From positions 1 through 64,000 of the forward strand of contig JADGRL010000001.1 in assembly GCA_017880865.1 (NCBI GenBank): a DNA stretch of 64,000 nt. The letters are read 5' to 3'. Position numbers and translations under genes: made by a program. Positions 9,350-16,306 of this stretch are shown here, one piece after another (within the stretch, counting starts at the first letter, position 1; every line of letters starts with the position of its first letter). The notes beneath the pieces are model-generated. The model saw only the letters and a program-made list of their open reading frames with translations. It ran no database searches and was not told the origin of the DNA. The stretch is from Gallionella sp. Its GTDB lineage: Bacteria > Pseudomonadota > Gammaproteobacteria > Burkholderiales > Gallionellaceae.

Positions 9350-9574
9350 ATGATGAACAGAATCGACGTTCCCATTGCACAGCTTTCATTCACCCAAAAA
9401 TTGGATTTAATGGAGATGCTTTGGGCTGACATGGCTGGCAACGAAAAAGATCTGGAATCTCCGGCTTGGCATGAAGCCGTTCTCAATGATCGTGAAGACG
9501 CACTGAATGCAGGCAAGGTAACCGTTTCAAACTGGGAAGAAGCCAAAGAAAGAATCAAGAAGAACGTCTCATGA
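9350..9574 (+). CDS. Addiction module antitoxin component (ParE/RelE partner)
   Basis: 74 residues beginning MMNRIDVPIAQLSFTQKLDLME. It matches the family of small acidic addiction-module components with the pattern L-ME-LW-DM and a central PAWH-AVL-DRE segment. The start could also be the second ATG at 9353; AAGGA lies just upstream. The stop overlaps, in an ATGA, the start of a toxin frame that is cut short, so the antitoxin now stands without a working partner. Confidence 0.85.
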   Translation: MMNRIDVPIAQLSFTQKLDLMEMLWADMAGNEKDLESPAWHEAVLNDREDALNAGKVTVSNWEEAKERIKKNVS

Positions 9575-9675
9575 GGATAAAAATCCTCAGCGCCGCAGAG
9601 GACGATCTCGTAGAAGGATACCCCGGCACATGCAAGATTTCACCAAGGCAGCTTAATTTTGATGGTTTGCTATAA
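9571..9675 (+). pseudogene. Truncated RelE/ParE toxin
   Basis: The frame starts at the ATGA overlap and reads MRIKILSAAEDDLVEGY, the usual N-terminus of RelE/ParE toxins paired with this antitoxin family (normally about 95 residues). After about 17 residues the family pattern is lost and the frame closes at 34 codons. The core strands and catalytic C-terminus are missing, so it should be inactive; the break looks like a deletion or rearrangement joining unrelated sequence. Confidence 0.8.
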
Positions 9676-9726
9676 TCCACAGCAACGATACTCGCCACAC
9701 TAACGAGTCACTTTGGGGAGAGAACG

Positions 9727-9885
9727 ATGCAAGTCAGTACCAGTCTGAACCAGAAAATCGCCCAAGCTGTCCAGACCTCGATGCGGATCGAAGGCTGCAA
9801 ACCGGTGCAGTCCACCGCGATCAAGAAGCAGGCACTAGCCCTGATGGAACAGCATCGTGTCCAAGTATCAGTTCACAGAAAGTAA
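9727..9885 (+). CDS. Fic antitoxin (VbhA-like)
   Basis: 52 residues. SMRIEG (residues 18-23) fits the inhibitory motif (S/T)xxxE(G/N) of class I Fic antitoxins, whose Glu blocks ATP in the Fic active site. A strong ribosome site (GGGGAGAG) precedes the ATG. The gene overlaps the following fic gene by 29 bases, as in vbhA-vbhT-type pairs. High confidence because motif, size and position all agree. Confidence 0.9.
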   Translation: MQVSTSLNQKIAQAVQTSMRIEGCKPVQSTAIKKQALALMEQHRVQVSVHRK

Positions 9886-10495
9886 CATTTACCTTCCTGG
9901 TACCGACATTCCCAGAAACCGCTTGGGTATAGACACGCCGGACTTGTTGCACGAAGTAGAAGCAACGCTGCTGCAACAAGCCTACACCCGATTTATCACC
10001 GAACTCGCCCCATCCGTCTGCTTCGACGAAAATTATTTCATATCGCTGCACCGCGACACCTACGAAACCCTGTACGAATGGGCTGGCCTGTACCGCACTG
10101 CGGACATGAGCAAAGGCGGCTCGTTATTCTGTCGCACAGCCTACCTTGAGCAGGAAGCCCGCCGCATCTTCCGCGAATTGGAACAAGAGCAATATCTGCA
10201 ACAGGCCGCAGACTGGCCAACAGAAAAGTTTGCTGAACGCCTCGCTCATTACCAGTCTGAACTCATCGCACTGCATCCGTTTTACGAACTCAACGGACGC
10301 ATCACCCGGCTGTTCTTCGACCTCATCGCCGTGTGCAACGGCTACGAGCCCATCGACTACAGTCAGGCGCTGGCAGAAGGCCCATCCGGCCTGAACGCCT
10401 ACATCGAAGCCTCCATCCTGTGCGTGCAGCGCGCCGACAGCAGCAGCTTGCAGCAGATCATCCTGCAAGGGTTGCAGCGAACCGGTACGGATTAA
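9857..10495 (+). CDS. Fic-domain AMP-transferase toxin
   Basis: 212 residues, GTG start inside the antitoxin gene. The Fic core is HPFYELNGRITR (His140 to about residue 151), close to the consensus HxFx(D/E)GNGRxxR but with Leu where Gly is usual in GNGR; His, Asn, Gly and Arg are kept. The N-terminus (YLPGTDIPRNRLGI) and the segment YETLYEWAGLYR are standard in cell-filamentation-type Fic proteins. Fic enzymes transfer AMP from ATP to target proteins such as gyrase or topoisomerase IV. Held in check by the upstream antitoxin. Confidence 0.92.
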   Translation: MSKYQFTESNIYLPGTDIPRNRLGIDTPDLLHEVEATLLQQAYTRFITELAPSVCFDENYFISLHRDTYETLYEWAGLYRTADMSKGGSLFCRTAYLEQEARRIFRELEQEQYLQQAADWPTEKFAERLAHYQSELIALHPFYELNGRITRLFFDLIAVCNGYEPIDYSQALAEGPSGLNAYIEASILCVQRADSSSLQQIILQGLQRTGTD

Positions 10496-10551
10496 AACAA
10501 TTCGAAGCTGACCCGTTTCATTACACCCACTCATTCATTTGGACATCACTC

Positions 10552-10923
10552 ATGAAACAATTCCTGCAGACTCTGGCAACCGCGCCCGACAGCGTCACGT
10601 TCAACGCCACCATCGCGGTGATCGATGCGCATTACGACTTCACCCCCACCGCATTCTGCAACGGCGAATTGCAAAACGAAGCCGGGCAGAACAACGGCTC
10701 CTGCAAAGTCTTCTCCTTCGCAAAGCTGCACAACCTGACAGCGCAGCAGACCCTGCATTGCTTCGGTACCTATTATCGCGACGACGTGCTCAAACATCCG
10801 CAAGGCACCGACCACCAGAACATCCGCAATTTCATCAGGACCGGCTGGACAGGGATCGTCTTGAAAGGCAATGCGTTGACGTCGAAGCCATTAGGGGGAA
10901 ATAAAGCGAAGCTGACCCATTAA
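10552..10923 (+). CDS. HopJ-family protein
   Basis: 123 residues matching the HopJ type III effector family: IDAHYDFTPTAFCNGELQNE, NNGSCKVFSFAKLHNL, LHCFGTYYRDDVL and HQNIRNFI. The family name comes from a Pseudomonas effector, but most members are in free-living bacteria without type III secretion, so an effector role should not be assumed. The last dozen residues (SKPLGGNKAKLTH) are unlike the family and end in the right copy of a 12-base repeat (CGAAGCTGACCC) that also lies just before the gene at 10503-10514. Confidence 0.85.
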   Translation: MKQFLQTLATAPDSVTFNATIAVIDAHYDFTPTAFCNGELQNEAGQNNGSCKVFSFAKLHNLTAQQTLHCFGTYYRDDVLKHPQGTDHQNIRNFIRTGWTGIVLKGNALTSKPLGGNKAKLTH

Positions 10924-10967
10924 TTCGTTTTAGTTGCCCCCTATAACGATATTCGTTATGCTGGCAC

Positions 10968-11249
10968 ATGATAATCGGGTTTGCATCCAGAGAAACTGAA
11001 AAAATTTGGCGGGCCGAAGTGTCGCGCAAATTGCCGCGCGAGATTCAGCAAGTCGCCTTGCGCAAACTGTTCATGCTGGACAAGGCGCAAACGCTCAATG
11101 ATTTGAGGATACCCCCGGCCAACCGGCTCAAAGCATTGAAAGATGATCGGAAAGGCCAGCACAGCATCCGCATCAACGATCAGTGGCGTATCTGTTTTGT
11201 GTGGACAGGCAACGGCCCCGATGCGGTCGAGATCGTCGATTATCATTAA
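10968..11249 (+). CDS. higB: HigB toxin (RelE superfamily)
   Basis: 93 residues, the usual HigB length. Family features: an N-terminal MIIGFASRETEKIW, a central LRIPPANRLKALKDDRKGQHS, and a C-terminal IRINDQWRICFVW followed by DAVEIVDYH. HigB is a ribosome-dependent mRNA endonuclease. It precedes its antitoxin gene, the order normal for higBA and opposite to most other modules here. The two are 17 bases apart. Confidence 0.93.
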   Translation: MIIGFASRETEKIWRAEVSRKLPREIQQVALRKLFMLDKAQTLNDLRIPPANRLKALKDDRKGQHSIRINDQWRICFVWTGNGPDAVEIVDYH

Positions 11250-11266
11250 GCATTAAGGAGATGAAT

Positions 11267-11557
11267 ATGGGCAAATTAAACAACATACACCCCGGCGAAA
11301 TACTCCTCGAAGAATTTTTGCGCCCGATGGAAATCAGCCAAACCAGACTGGCGAATTCGATAGGCGTACCGCCGCGCCGCATCAACGAAATCGTGCTGGG
11401 CAAACGCGGCATCACGGCGGACACCGCACTGCGCCTCGCCAAGGTGTTTGGCACATCCGTGCAATTCTGGATGGGCTTGCAGGACGAATACGAATTGCGC
11501 GAAGCACGCAGCGCGATCGAAGATCAACTGGATCGCATGATGCCGATTGCGGCATAG
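11267..11557 (+). CDS. higA: HigA antitoxin (HTH XRE type)
   Basis: 96 residues: HPGEILLEEFLRPMEIS, then a helix-turn-helix (QTRLANSIGVPPRRINEIV) and the HigA signature TADTALRLAKVFGTS-QFW. It neutralises HigB and should repress the operon. An ATG at 11261 directly abuts the AAGGAG ribosome site, so the ATG at 11267, with proper spacing, is preferred. Confidence 0.94.
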   Translation: MGKLNNIHPGEILLEEFLRPMEISQTRLANSIGVPPRRINEIVLGKRGITADTALRLAKVFGTSVQFWMGLQDEYELREARSAIEDQLDRMMPIAA

Positions 11558-11627
11558 GCATTTTGCCGCGCGCAGGAATTAATAAGCTACAAAGCTAGAC
11601 CTGACCCCGAGGTTTGCTTGGACCCTG

Positions 11628-11882
11628 TCACTTTGCATTCCATTCGTAAACCGTCACTACCGAAGAATTACTGGTATGCACTGGATCACTGAAAGCCAAG
11701 GCTCTAGCCTCTTCCAGATTGGCGGCCTTGATTAGGTAAGCCCCACCAGACTTGTCAGTAAATGGGCCCGCCAGTTCGAGCTTCCCCTGCTGCCTCAAAC
11801 AATCCAGGAATGCATAGTGCTCGTCAATGACGGACGATTGAAACTGCGGTGTTCGCATTGTCGTAACTAAATATCGATACAT
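11628..11882 (-). CDS. YciI-like protein
   Basis: 84 residues from the start preceded by AGAGG. The YciI fold pattern is present: a first strand YRYLVTTM, the helix segment HYAFLDCLRQQGKLELAGPF, and SGGAYLIKAANLEEARALAFSDPVH. Family members are small ferredoxin-like dimers, some with dehalogenase-like or muconolactone-isomerase-like activity; most are uncharacterised. No operon partner. Confidence 0.85.
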   Translation of the reverse strand: MYRYLVTTMRTPQFQSSVIDEHYAFLDCLRQQGKLELAGPFTDKSGGAYLIKAANLEEARALAFSDPVHTSNSSVVTVYEWNAK

Positions 11883-11951
11883 CGATTTTCCTCTATACGT
11901 ATAACGTTTGAACAAAGCGCGCTTCGGCGCGTACTGCTTGAATAGAGCGGC

Positions 11952-12071
11952 TTATTGCACGCCACGCTCCAGCTCTTTATCTTTTAGGTAGATAAAGTTG
12001 GGCGCTTTTACACCGGCTTTTCTCTTTGCTTCTACCAGCTCCGGGGACTCGAAGAAGCTGTATGGGATGAA
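11952..12071 (-). pseudogene. Out-of-frame coding-like tail beside the VOC gene
   Basis: In the frame next to the VOC gene's own, the minus strand reads FIPYSFFESPELVEAKRKAG and on to DKELERGVQ before a TAA at 11954-11952. The composition is protein-like (balanced charge, no rare runs), while the annotated VOC tail in this stretch (SSHTASSSPRSW) looks like read-through. Either the VOC gene carries a frameshift near 12071, or this is the end of another, lost gene. No start codon of its own was found. Confidence 0.35.
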
Positions 12072-12553
12072 AGTATTTCATACTCTCCCGGCAACAATCC
12101 CATCCTGGGTAGTTGTCTTGAGAAACGTTTGGTCGCCAATAAATACTGGTCCGCCATGTCAGGGGTTAGCAGCTCTATCATCACGCTGTTTTCGATCCAG
12201 AACTCGATGACATTAAATCCTCCTCGCGAAAGCTCCAGGGCTCTCCACCCCAACTCTTCCGCAATGCCCAACATTTCCTCTCTCGATTGCTTGATCGAGA
12301 TTGCGGCATGCGTCGCAGAAAATTCAGAGTGACTTTGATTATGGATAAAATTTGCCTGCCCCATTCTCTGGTCGGGGATCATTTCTGTCCCGTTCGGAAA
12401 GAGTTCTATGGCGGTTCCATACTCATCGCCAAACCAAACAATATATGAATTTTCGTAAGGACCGAAGCCGGTAATTGTTCCATTAAATAGCTTGGCCAGT
12501 GCGATCGAAACGTGTCTGGTGTTTTGCACGGGTATCGAGAAGTGATGGATCAT
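12032..12553 (-). CDS. VOC (glyoxalase/bleomycin resistance) family protein
   Basis: 173 residues from the ATG preceded by AAAGGA. It starts MIHHFSIPVQNTRHVSIALA and has VOC beta-alpha-beta modules with SYIVWFGDEYGTAIELFP, HAAISIKQSREEMLGIAEEL and FNVIEFWIENSVMIELLTPD. VOC proteins are metal-dependent isomerases, dioxygenases or binding proteins; the activity here is unknown. The last 15 or so residues may result from a frameshift, since a better-looking tail continues in another frame to 11952. Confidence 0.75.
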   Translation of the reverse strand: MIHHFSIPVQNTRHVSIALAKLFNGTITGFGPYENSYIVWFGDEYGTAIELFPNGTEMIPDQRMGQANFIHNQSHSEFSATHAAISIKQSREEMLGIAEELGWRALELSRGGFNVIEFWIENSVMIELLTPDMADQYLLATKRFSRQLPRMGLLPGEYEILSSHTASSSPRSW

Positions 12554-12584
12554 GTTTTCCTTTCTGCGTCCTAAACAAGACGCT

Positions 12585-13667
12585 TCAATTCGCCGAGGGA
12601 TAGTCTGTGTAGCCTTCTTTGCCCGGCGTGTAGAAAGTATTCGCATCAGGCTGGGCAAGAGGTGTTCCATCCTGAAGCCGCAGTACAAAATCGGGGTTGG
12701 CAATGAAAGGTCGCCCGAAAGCGATGAGATCGCTTTTGCCAGCACTTATATCTGCTGCGGCCCGCGCGGCGTCATAGCCACCCGACAGGATGATTGTTCC
12801 ATGGAAGTTGCTGCGCATCTTGGTTTTGACTGTCGCGGGTACTTCGGGCGCGCCCATGGCGCTATGATCGACGATATGGATGTAGGCGAGGCCGATTTTG
12901 GAAAATTCGCCTGCGAGGTATTCGTACAGTGGCTCTATGTTTTCGTCCTTGACCATGTCATTGAATACGCCGTAGGGCGACAGCCGTATGCCGGTGCGCG
13001 AAACGCCGATGCGGCTTGAGACTGCCCTTGCAACCTCAATGGCGAAGCGCGCCCGATTTTCGACCGAACCTCCCCACCGGTCGGAGCGCTGGTTGCTCGC
13101 GGTATTGAGAAACTGTTCAATCAGGTAGCCGTTCGCTCCGTGCAGCTCCACGCCGTCGAAACCTGACTCTATCGCCAGCGCGGCACTTGCCGTGAATTTT
13201 TCAATGGCTTGCTTGATGTCATCCTCAGTCATCGCAGCGGGTATGGGGTGTGGTTGCATACTTTGCTGATCCGTCCACATCGTGCCAGACAGGCCGATTG
13301 CGGAGGGTGCGAGTACACGCGCTCCTGACGGCATATTCAACGGGTGCGCAACCCTCCCCGCGTGCATGAGTTGCGCGAAGATGCAGCCGCCCTGTTTATG
13401 CACGGCCTTAGTGACATTGCGCCATGCGGCGACATGATTCTGTGTATACATACCGGGAATGCGCGCATAACCCAACCCGTCTGGTGACGGCGATGTACCC
13501 TCCGTTATGATGAGGCCTGCAGTCGAACGCTGTTCGTAATAAGTGGCCATCAGTTCCGTGGGAATGTGATCGGCAGTGGCGCGGCTGCGTGTCATCGGCG
13601 CCATGACTATCCGGTTGCGCAGATGTAGCGTGCCGAGATCAAACGGTTCGAATAAGGTATTGCTCAT
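12585..13667 (-). CDS. nemA: Old Yellow Enzyme family ene-reductase (NemA-like)
   Basis: 360 residues, full length. FMN-binding TIM barrel with the OYE landmarks: IVMAPMTRSRA, ATYYEQRSTAGLIITEG, CIFAQLMHAGRVAHP, the DGVELHGANGYLIEQFL motif carrying the His-Gly-Ala-Asn substrate-binding pair, RWGGSVENRARF and GRPFIANPD. Members use NAD(P)H to reduce activated alkenes, nitroesters or N-ethylmaleimide. It is divergent from an HxlR regulator that probably responds to reactive electrophiles and controls it. AGGAGA lies upstream. Confidence 0.94.
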   Translation of the reverse strand: MSNTLFEPFDLGTLHLRNRIVMAPMTRSRATADHIPTELMATYYEQRSTAGLIITEGTSPSPDGLGYARIPGMYTQNHVAAWRNVTKAVHKQGGCIFAQLMHAGRVAHPLNMPSGARVLAPSAIGLSGTMWTDQQSMQPHPIPAAMTEDDIKQAIEKFTASAALAIESGFDGVELHGANGYLIEQFLNTASNQRSDRWGGSVENRARFAIEVARAVSSRIGVSRTGIRLSPYGVFNDMVKDENIEPLYEYLAGEFSKIGLAYIHIVDHSAMGAPEVPATVKTKMRSNFHGTIILSGGYDAARAAADISAGKSDLIAFGRPFIANPDFVLRLQDGTPLAQPDANTFYTPGKEGYTDYPSAN

Positions 13668-13745
13668 CGTGATGTCTCCTGTTGTGAGTTTTAATATGGC
13701 TGAACTGAATGCGAGAAATTTATCGACATAGGAAGCAAGCTCGGA

Positions 13746-13760
13746 TGCGATACTATCGCA
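13746..13760. promoter_or_regulatory. Candidate HxlR operator
   Basis: TGCGATA-C-TATCGCA is a perfect 15-base palindrome in the 163-base divergent spacer between nemA and the hxlR-type gene. HxlR regulators bind such short dyads in shared promoters. Position and symmetry support it; binding is inferred. Confidence 0.6.
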
Positions 13761-13830
13761 ACAGGAAATAAAGCATAAGTACGCACATAATTAGCACATA
13801 ATGACAATTTGTATACCTAGGAAAATGTCC

Positions 13831-14184
13831 ATGAAATTGAAAACTCAAGCCTGCAGCTTTGGTTGCCCTGTTGAAGCCACATTGGATGTGATCGGAGGTA
13901 AGTGGAAAGGCGTAATTGTTTTCCATCTGCTCGGCGGCACGAAACGATTCAATGAACTGCGCCGCTTAATGCCCGATGTAACTCAACGAATGTTGACCCG
14001 ACAGCTGCGAGAACTGGAGACAGATCAAATCGTGGCTCGCGTTGTATTTCCAGAAGTACCTCCAAAAGTCGAGTATTCCTTGACGGCATACGGTAAAACA
14101 CTGATGCCAGTTTTGGAAATGATGCAAAAATGGGGCTCGAAATACATCGATAAAATTACCAAGTTGCGCATCGAGCAGGTCTGA
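13831..14184 (+). CDS. HxlR-family winged-helix regulator
   Basis: 117 residues from the ATG best spaced from AGGA; ATGs at 13801 and 13825 are also in frame. HxlR signatures: [23 protein letters not shown] near the start, [25 protein letters not shown] (recognition region), and [23 protein letters not shown]. Two cysteines (residues 8 and 12, ACSFGCP) lie where redox or electrophile-sensing members such as QorR and YodB carry a sensor Cys. It is likely the local regulator of nemA. Confidence 0.9.
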   Translation: MKLKTQACSFGCPVEATLDVIGGKWKGVIVFHLLGGTKRFNELRRLMPDVTQRMLTRQLRELETDQIVARVVFPEVPPKVEYSLTAYGKTLMPVLEMMQKWGSKYIDKITKLRIEQV

Positions 14185-14242
14185 CATCACTCGCTCGAGG
14201 TCTAGCTTTACATGGCAACCTGCGTGAACCGCAGCATGAATG

Positions 14243-14342
14243 CTACACACCCAGCATCCTGCGCGTCAGCAGTGTCTGCATGTCGCGCCGACCATCTGCA
14301 ATGAGGTAAACCATCACTTGTTTGCCGCTGACCCGATAGATT
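14243..14342 (-). pseudogene. 3' fragment of a parE toxin gene
   Basis: On the minus strand these 100 bases encode a YRVSG...RRMLGV-stop tail nearly identical to the C-terminal 33 residues of the intact ParE at 15269-15595, with scattered base changes and a different stop codon (TAG). Beyond 14342 the similarity stops, and no ribosome site, start codon or antitoxin accompanies it. It is a remnant of a second, related ParE module. Confidence 0.85.
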
Positions 14343-14452
14343 AAAACAATCTGGGGCCACGGTTTCAAGAGGTCTGCGCCCTTCCCAAACAAGGGACTAA
14401 AGGGAACGCTACCCTTTATTTCCCCGGAGGCTGAAAAACAAGCCCGCAGAAA

Positions 14453-14875
14453 TTAAGCCGTAAACCAGTTCTGGATAATCAATTCCCGGTAAATTGCAAA
14501 ATCAACTGTATTGCGCGTGACCAAGGTGAGTTGGTTGGTGCGCGCGATTGCTGCAATTTCGCCATCCGCATAAGGGATAGTGACGCCCCGTTTCGATAGT
14601 CTGCCGCGCTCTTTTGCCAGCCATTGCCCGGCCATTTTTTCGTAAGGCAAGACAATCAAACCGCCCTGCTCAAGCGTATCGAGATAAGCGAACAAACTTT
14701 TTTTGCGCTTCGAGTCCGTCATGCGTTCAACGCCGTAATGCAATTCATGCCAGACAGTCACGGATGTGCAGTATTGCCCGCTGTATTGGTTTAGCTTGTG
14801 CAGTACGTGTTCGTTGGGGTGTGGCTTGACAGGTTCGGACAGGATGTTGGTGTCGAGCAAATATTTCAGTCCCAC
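14453..14875 (-). CDS. VapC-like PIN-domain toxin
   Basis: 140 residues. PIN-domain acidic residues are in place: Asp in LLDTNILSEP, Glu in VTVWHELHYG, Asp in IPYADGEIAAIA, and the C-terminal NTVDF. The fold is a Mg-dependent RNase, often acting on tRNA or rRNA. The start overlaps the end of the upstream antitoxin gene by 10 bases. The partner is Phd/YefM-like rather than VapB. Confidence 0.93.
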   Translation of the reverse strand: MGLKYLLDTNILSEPVKPHPNEHVLHKLNQYSGQYCTSVTVWHELHYGVERMTDSKRKKSLFAYLDTLEQGGLIVLPYEKMAGQWLAKERGRLSKRGVTIPYADGEIAAIARTNQLTLVTRNTVDFAIYRELIIQNWFTA

Positions 14876-15138
14876 GAGGACTCCTTGGCGGGCGTGCGGT
14901 CGCGCCAGCTATCCACTTCGGCATCGCTCAGTTCAAACCCCGGCTGTTTATCTCGCCACCGCATAATGGCTTGAAATACGCCTTCCCCCGGATTGAACCG
15001 CTGTTGGTAGCGATCCGCCGAAACCAGCACCGCCACCAGTTTGCCATGTCGATGTATGCGGATGTCATCCCCGGCTTCAGCTGCATGTATCAGCTTGGGC
15101 AAGTTATTTTTTGCATGAGCAACTGTGCTGATTTCCAT
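14866..15138 (-). CDS. Phd/YefM-family antitoxin of the PIN toxin
   Basis: 90 residues from the ATG preceded by GAGGGG. N-terminal Phd/YefM DNA-binding fold: MEISTVAHAKNNLPKLIHAAEAGDDIRIHRHGKLVAVLV split by a short turn, then a C-terminal toxin-binding tail rich in Trp, Asp and Glu (FELSDAEVDSWRDRTP). A 12-bp inverted repeat directly upstream (15158-15184) is the obvious autorepression site. Confidence 0.92.
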   Translation of the reverse strand: MEISTVAHAKNNLPKLIHAAEAGDDIRIHRHGKLVAVLVSADRYQQRFNPGEGVFQAIMRWRDKQPGFELSDAEVDSWRDRTPAKESSWD

Positions 15139-15157
15139 GCCTACCCCTCGTCCGTTC

Positions 15158-15184
15158 AATTATGGCTATATGATAGCCATAATT
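15158..15184. promoter_or_regulatory. 12-bp perfect inverted repeat, likely antitoxin operator
   Basis: AATTATGGCTAT, spacer ATG, then ATAGCCATAATT. It lies 19 bases before the antitoxin start codon, where Phd/YefM proteins bind their own promoter. The perfection of the dyad makes it the clearest operator in the island. Confidence 0.75.
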
Positions 15185-15268
15185 TGCAATGATGTAAAGC
15201 TGCTGGCTTCTTCCGGTGAACATTCACTCGCCAGCCAAAATTAGCTAGAGATTAAAGCAGCATAGGTG

Positions 15269-15595
15269 TTATACGCCAAGCATTCTGCGCGTCAGCAGGG
15301 TTTGCATGTCGCGCCGACCATCGGCAATGAGGTAGACCATCACTTGTTTGCCGCTGACCCGATAGATGAGCCGGTAGGGTTTGAAATGCGCCTGACGATA
15401 TTCGCGGATGCCAAGGGCGAGCAGTTCTTTTGGATAGGGGCTGCGTTCAGGGGAGGCCGCCAGTGACTCTGCCACTTCCATCAGCTTGTCCAGCACGTAA
15501 TTGGCGTTGGCCTGTGTGTCGTTTTCGGCGATGTAGTCATAGATCGCTTCAAGGTCGCGCTCGGCACCGTGCGTGAGCAATACCTTGTAGCTCAC
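15269..15595 (-). CDS. ParE/RelE-family toxin
   Basis: 108 residues: MSYKVLLTHGAERDLEAIYDYI at the start, the conserved GIREYRQAHFKPYRLIYRVSG strand pair in the middle and VYLIADGRRDMQTLL near the end, all standard for ParE. ParE toxins poison gyrase; related RelE toxins cleave mRNA, and sequence alone cannot separate the two. The start overlaps its antitoxin stop by 4 bases. A 100-base fragment of a sister gene lies 0.9 kb away. Confidence 0.92.
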   Translation of the reverse strand: MSYKVLLTHGAERDLEAIYDYIAENDTQANANYVLDKLMEVAESLAASPERSPYPKELLALGIREYRQAHFKPYRLIYRVSGKQVMVYLIADGRRDMQTLLTRRMLGV

Positions 15596-15867
15596 TTTTC
15601 CGCGATCTTTTTGGAGCGCAGGCGGCGAACCGCAGCTGCGATGGGTGTAGTCTTGCCTTCTGCGATTTCCTGATTACCCAGTGCCAGTATCTTCAGCAGC
15701 GCCAAGGATTCCTGCGTGCTCTCATAGGTGGCAATGTCTTGCATGACCGCCCTGGCTTCCCCGTTTTGGGTGATCAGAAAGGGTTCGCGGTTTTCCGCCA
15801 GGTTTTGGAGTACTTCGGCGGCATTGGCCTTGAGATAGCTGATGGGTTTGATATTCGCTGCGCGCAT
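15592..15867 (-). CDS. Phd/YefM-family antitoxin of ParE
   Basis: 91 residues with the YefM-type fold: IKPISYLKANAAEVLQNLAE, then PFLITQNGEARAVMQDIATYE, and a basic C-terminal tail (VRRLRSKKIAEK). First gene of the pair and overlapping the toxin by 4 bases. A 6-bp dyad about 25 bases upstream may be its operator. Confidence 0.92.
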   Translation of the reverse strand: MRAANIKPISYLKANAAEVLQNLAENREPFLITQNGEARAVMQDIATYESTQESLALLKILALGNQEIAEGKTTPIAAAVRRLRSKKIAEK

Positions 15868-15889
15868 GATTTGTTCCTTGAGATAATTC

Positions 15890-15916
15890 AGACCAAATAT
15901 AGTCTTTTAATGGTCT
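15890..15916. promoter_or_regulatory. Possible operator of the phd-parE pair
   Basis: AGACCA and TGGTCT form an inverted repeat with a 15-base AT-rich spacer, 23 bases upstream of the antitoxin start. Short arms, so only moderate support. Confidence 0.4.
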
Positions 15917-16008
15917 CTGTGCAAATTATCAATATGAACCAAGGGAGCGAAGTGGCGGGGGATTTTATGATGCAGATTTCCTGATTCGAATTGACCACCT
16001 CTCGCAAT

Positions 16009-16032
16009 ATGTATAGACTCGCGTTTATACAT
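16009..16032. promoter_or_regulatory. Possible mazEF operator
   Basis: ATGTATA and TATACAT flank a 10-base spacer and end 20 bases before the mazE start. MazE binds repeats of this kind in its own promoter. The AAGGAG ribosome site follows at once. Confidence 0.5.
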
Positions 16033-16051
16033 TTTATGCAAGGAGATCGTC

Positions 16052-16306
16052 ATGGCCGAAGCGGTGCTTGATATCAAACAGTGGGGCAACAATCTGGGCG
16101 TGCGTTTGCCCGCAGCGGTGGCGCGTGAAGCTCACCTGCATGTTCACCAGCGTGTGCGCGTGTCGGTCGAGGGCTATCAGGTCATCATCACGCCGGTCGA
16201 GGCGACCAAGCTCACTCTGGAGCAGCGTCTTGCGGCTTACGACCCCGCGCGTCATGGCGGCGAGCAGATGACTACAGGCGATGCACTGGGGGCCGAGCGT
16301 TGGTAG
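16052..16306 (+). CDS. mazE: MazE antitoxin (AbrB/SpoVT type)
   Basis: 84 residues. The swapped-hairpin DNA-binding domain reads VLDIKQWGNNLGVRLPAAVA, a near-textbook MazE N-terminus, followed by HQRVRVSVEGYQVIITPV and an acidic C-terminal tail (LEQRLAAYDPARHGGE) that blocks the toxin. AAGGAG lies upstream. Overlaps mazF by 7 bases. Confidence 0.93.
   Translation: MAEAVLDIKQWGNNLGVRLPAAVAREAHLHVHQRVRVSVEGYQVIITPVEATKLTLEQRLAAYDPARHGGEQMTTGDALGAERW

Noticed and set aside
10552-10923. HopJ as a type III effector
   Set aside because: No type III secretion genes are here, and the family is common in bacteria without such systems.
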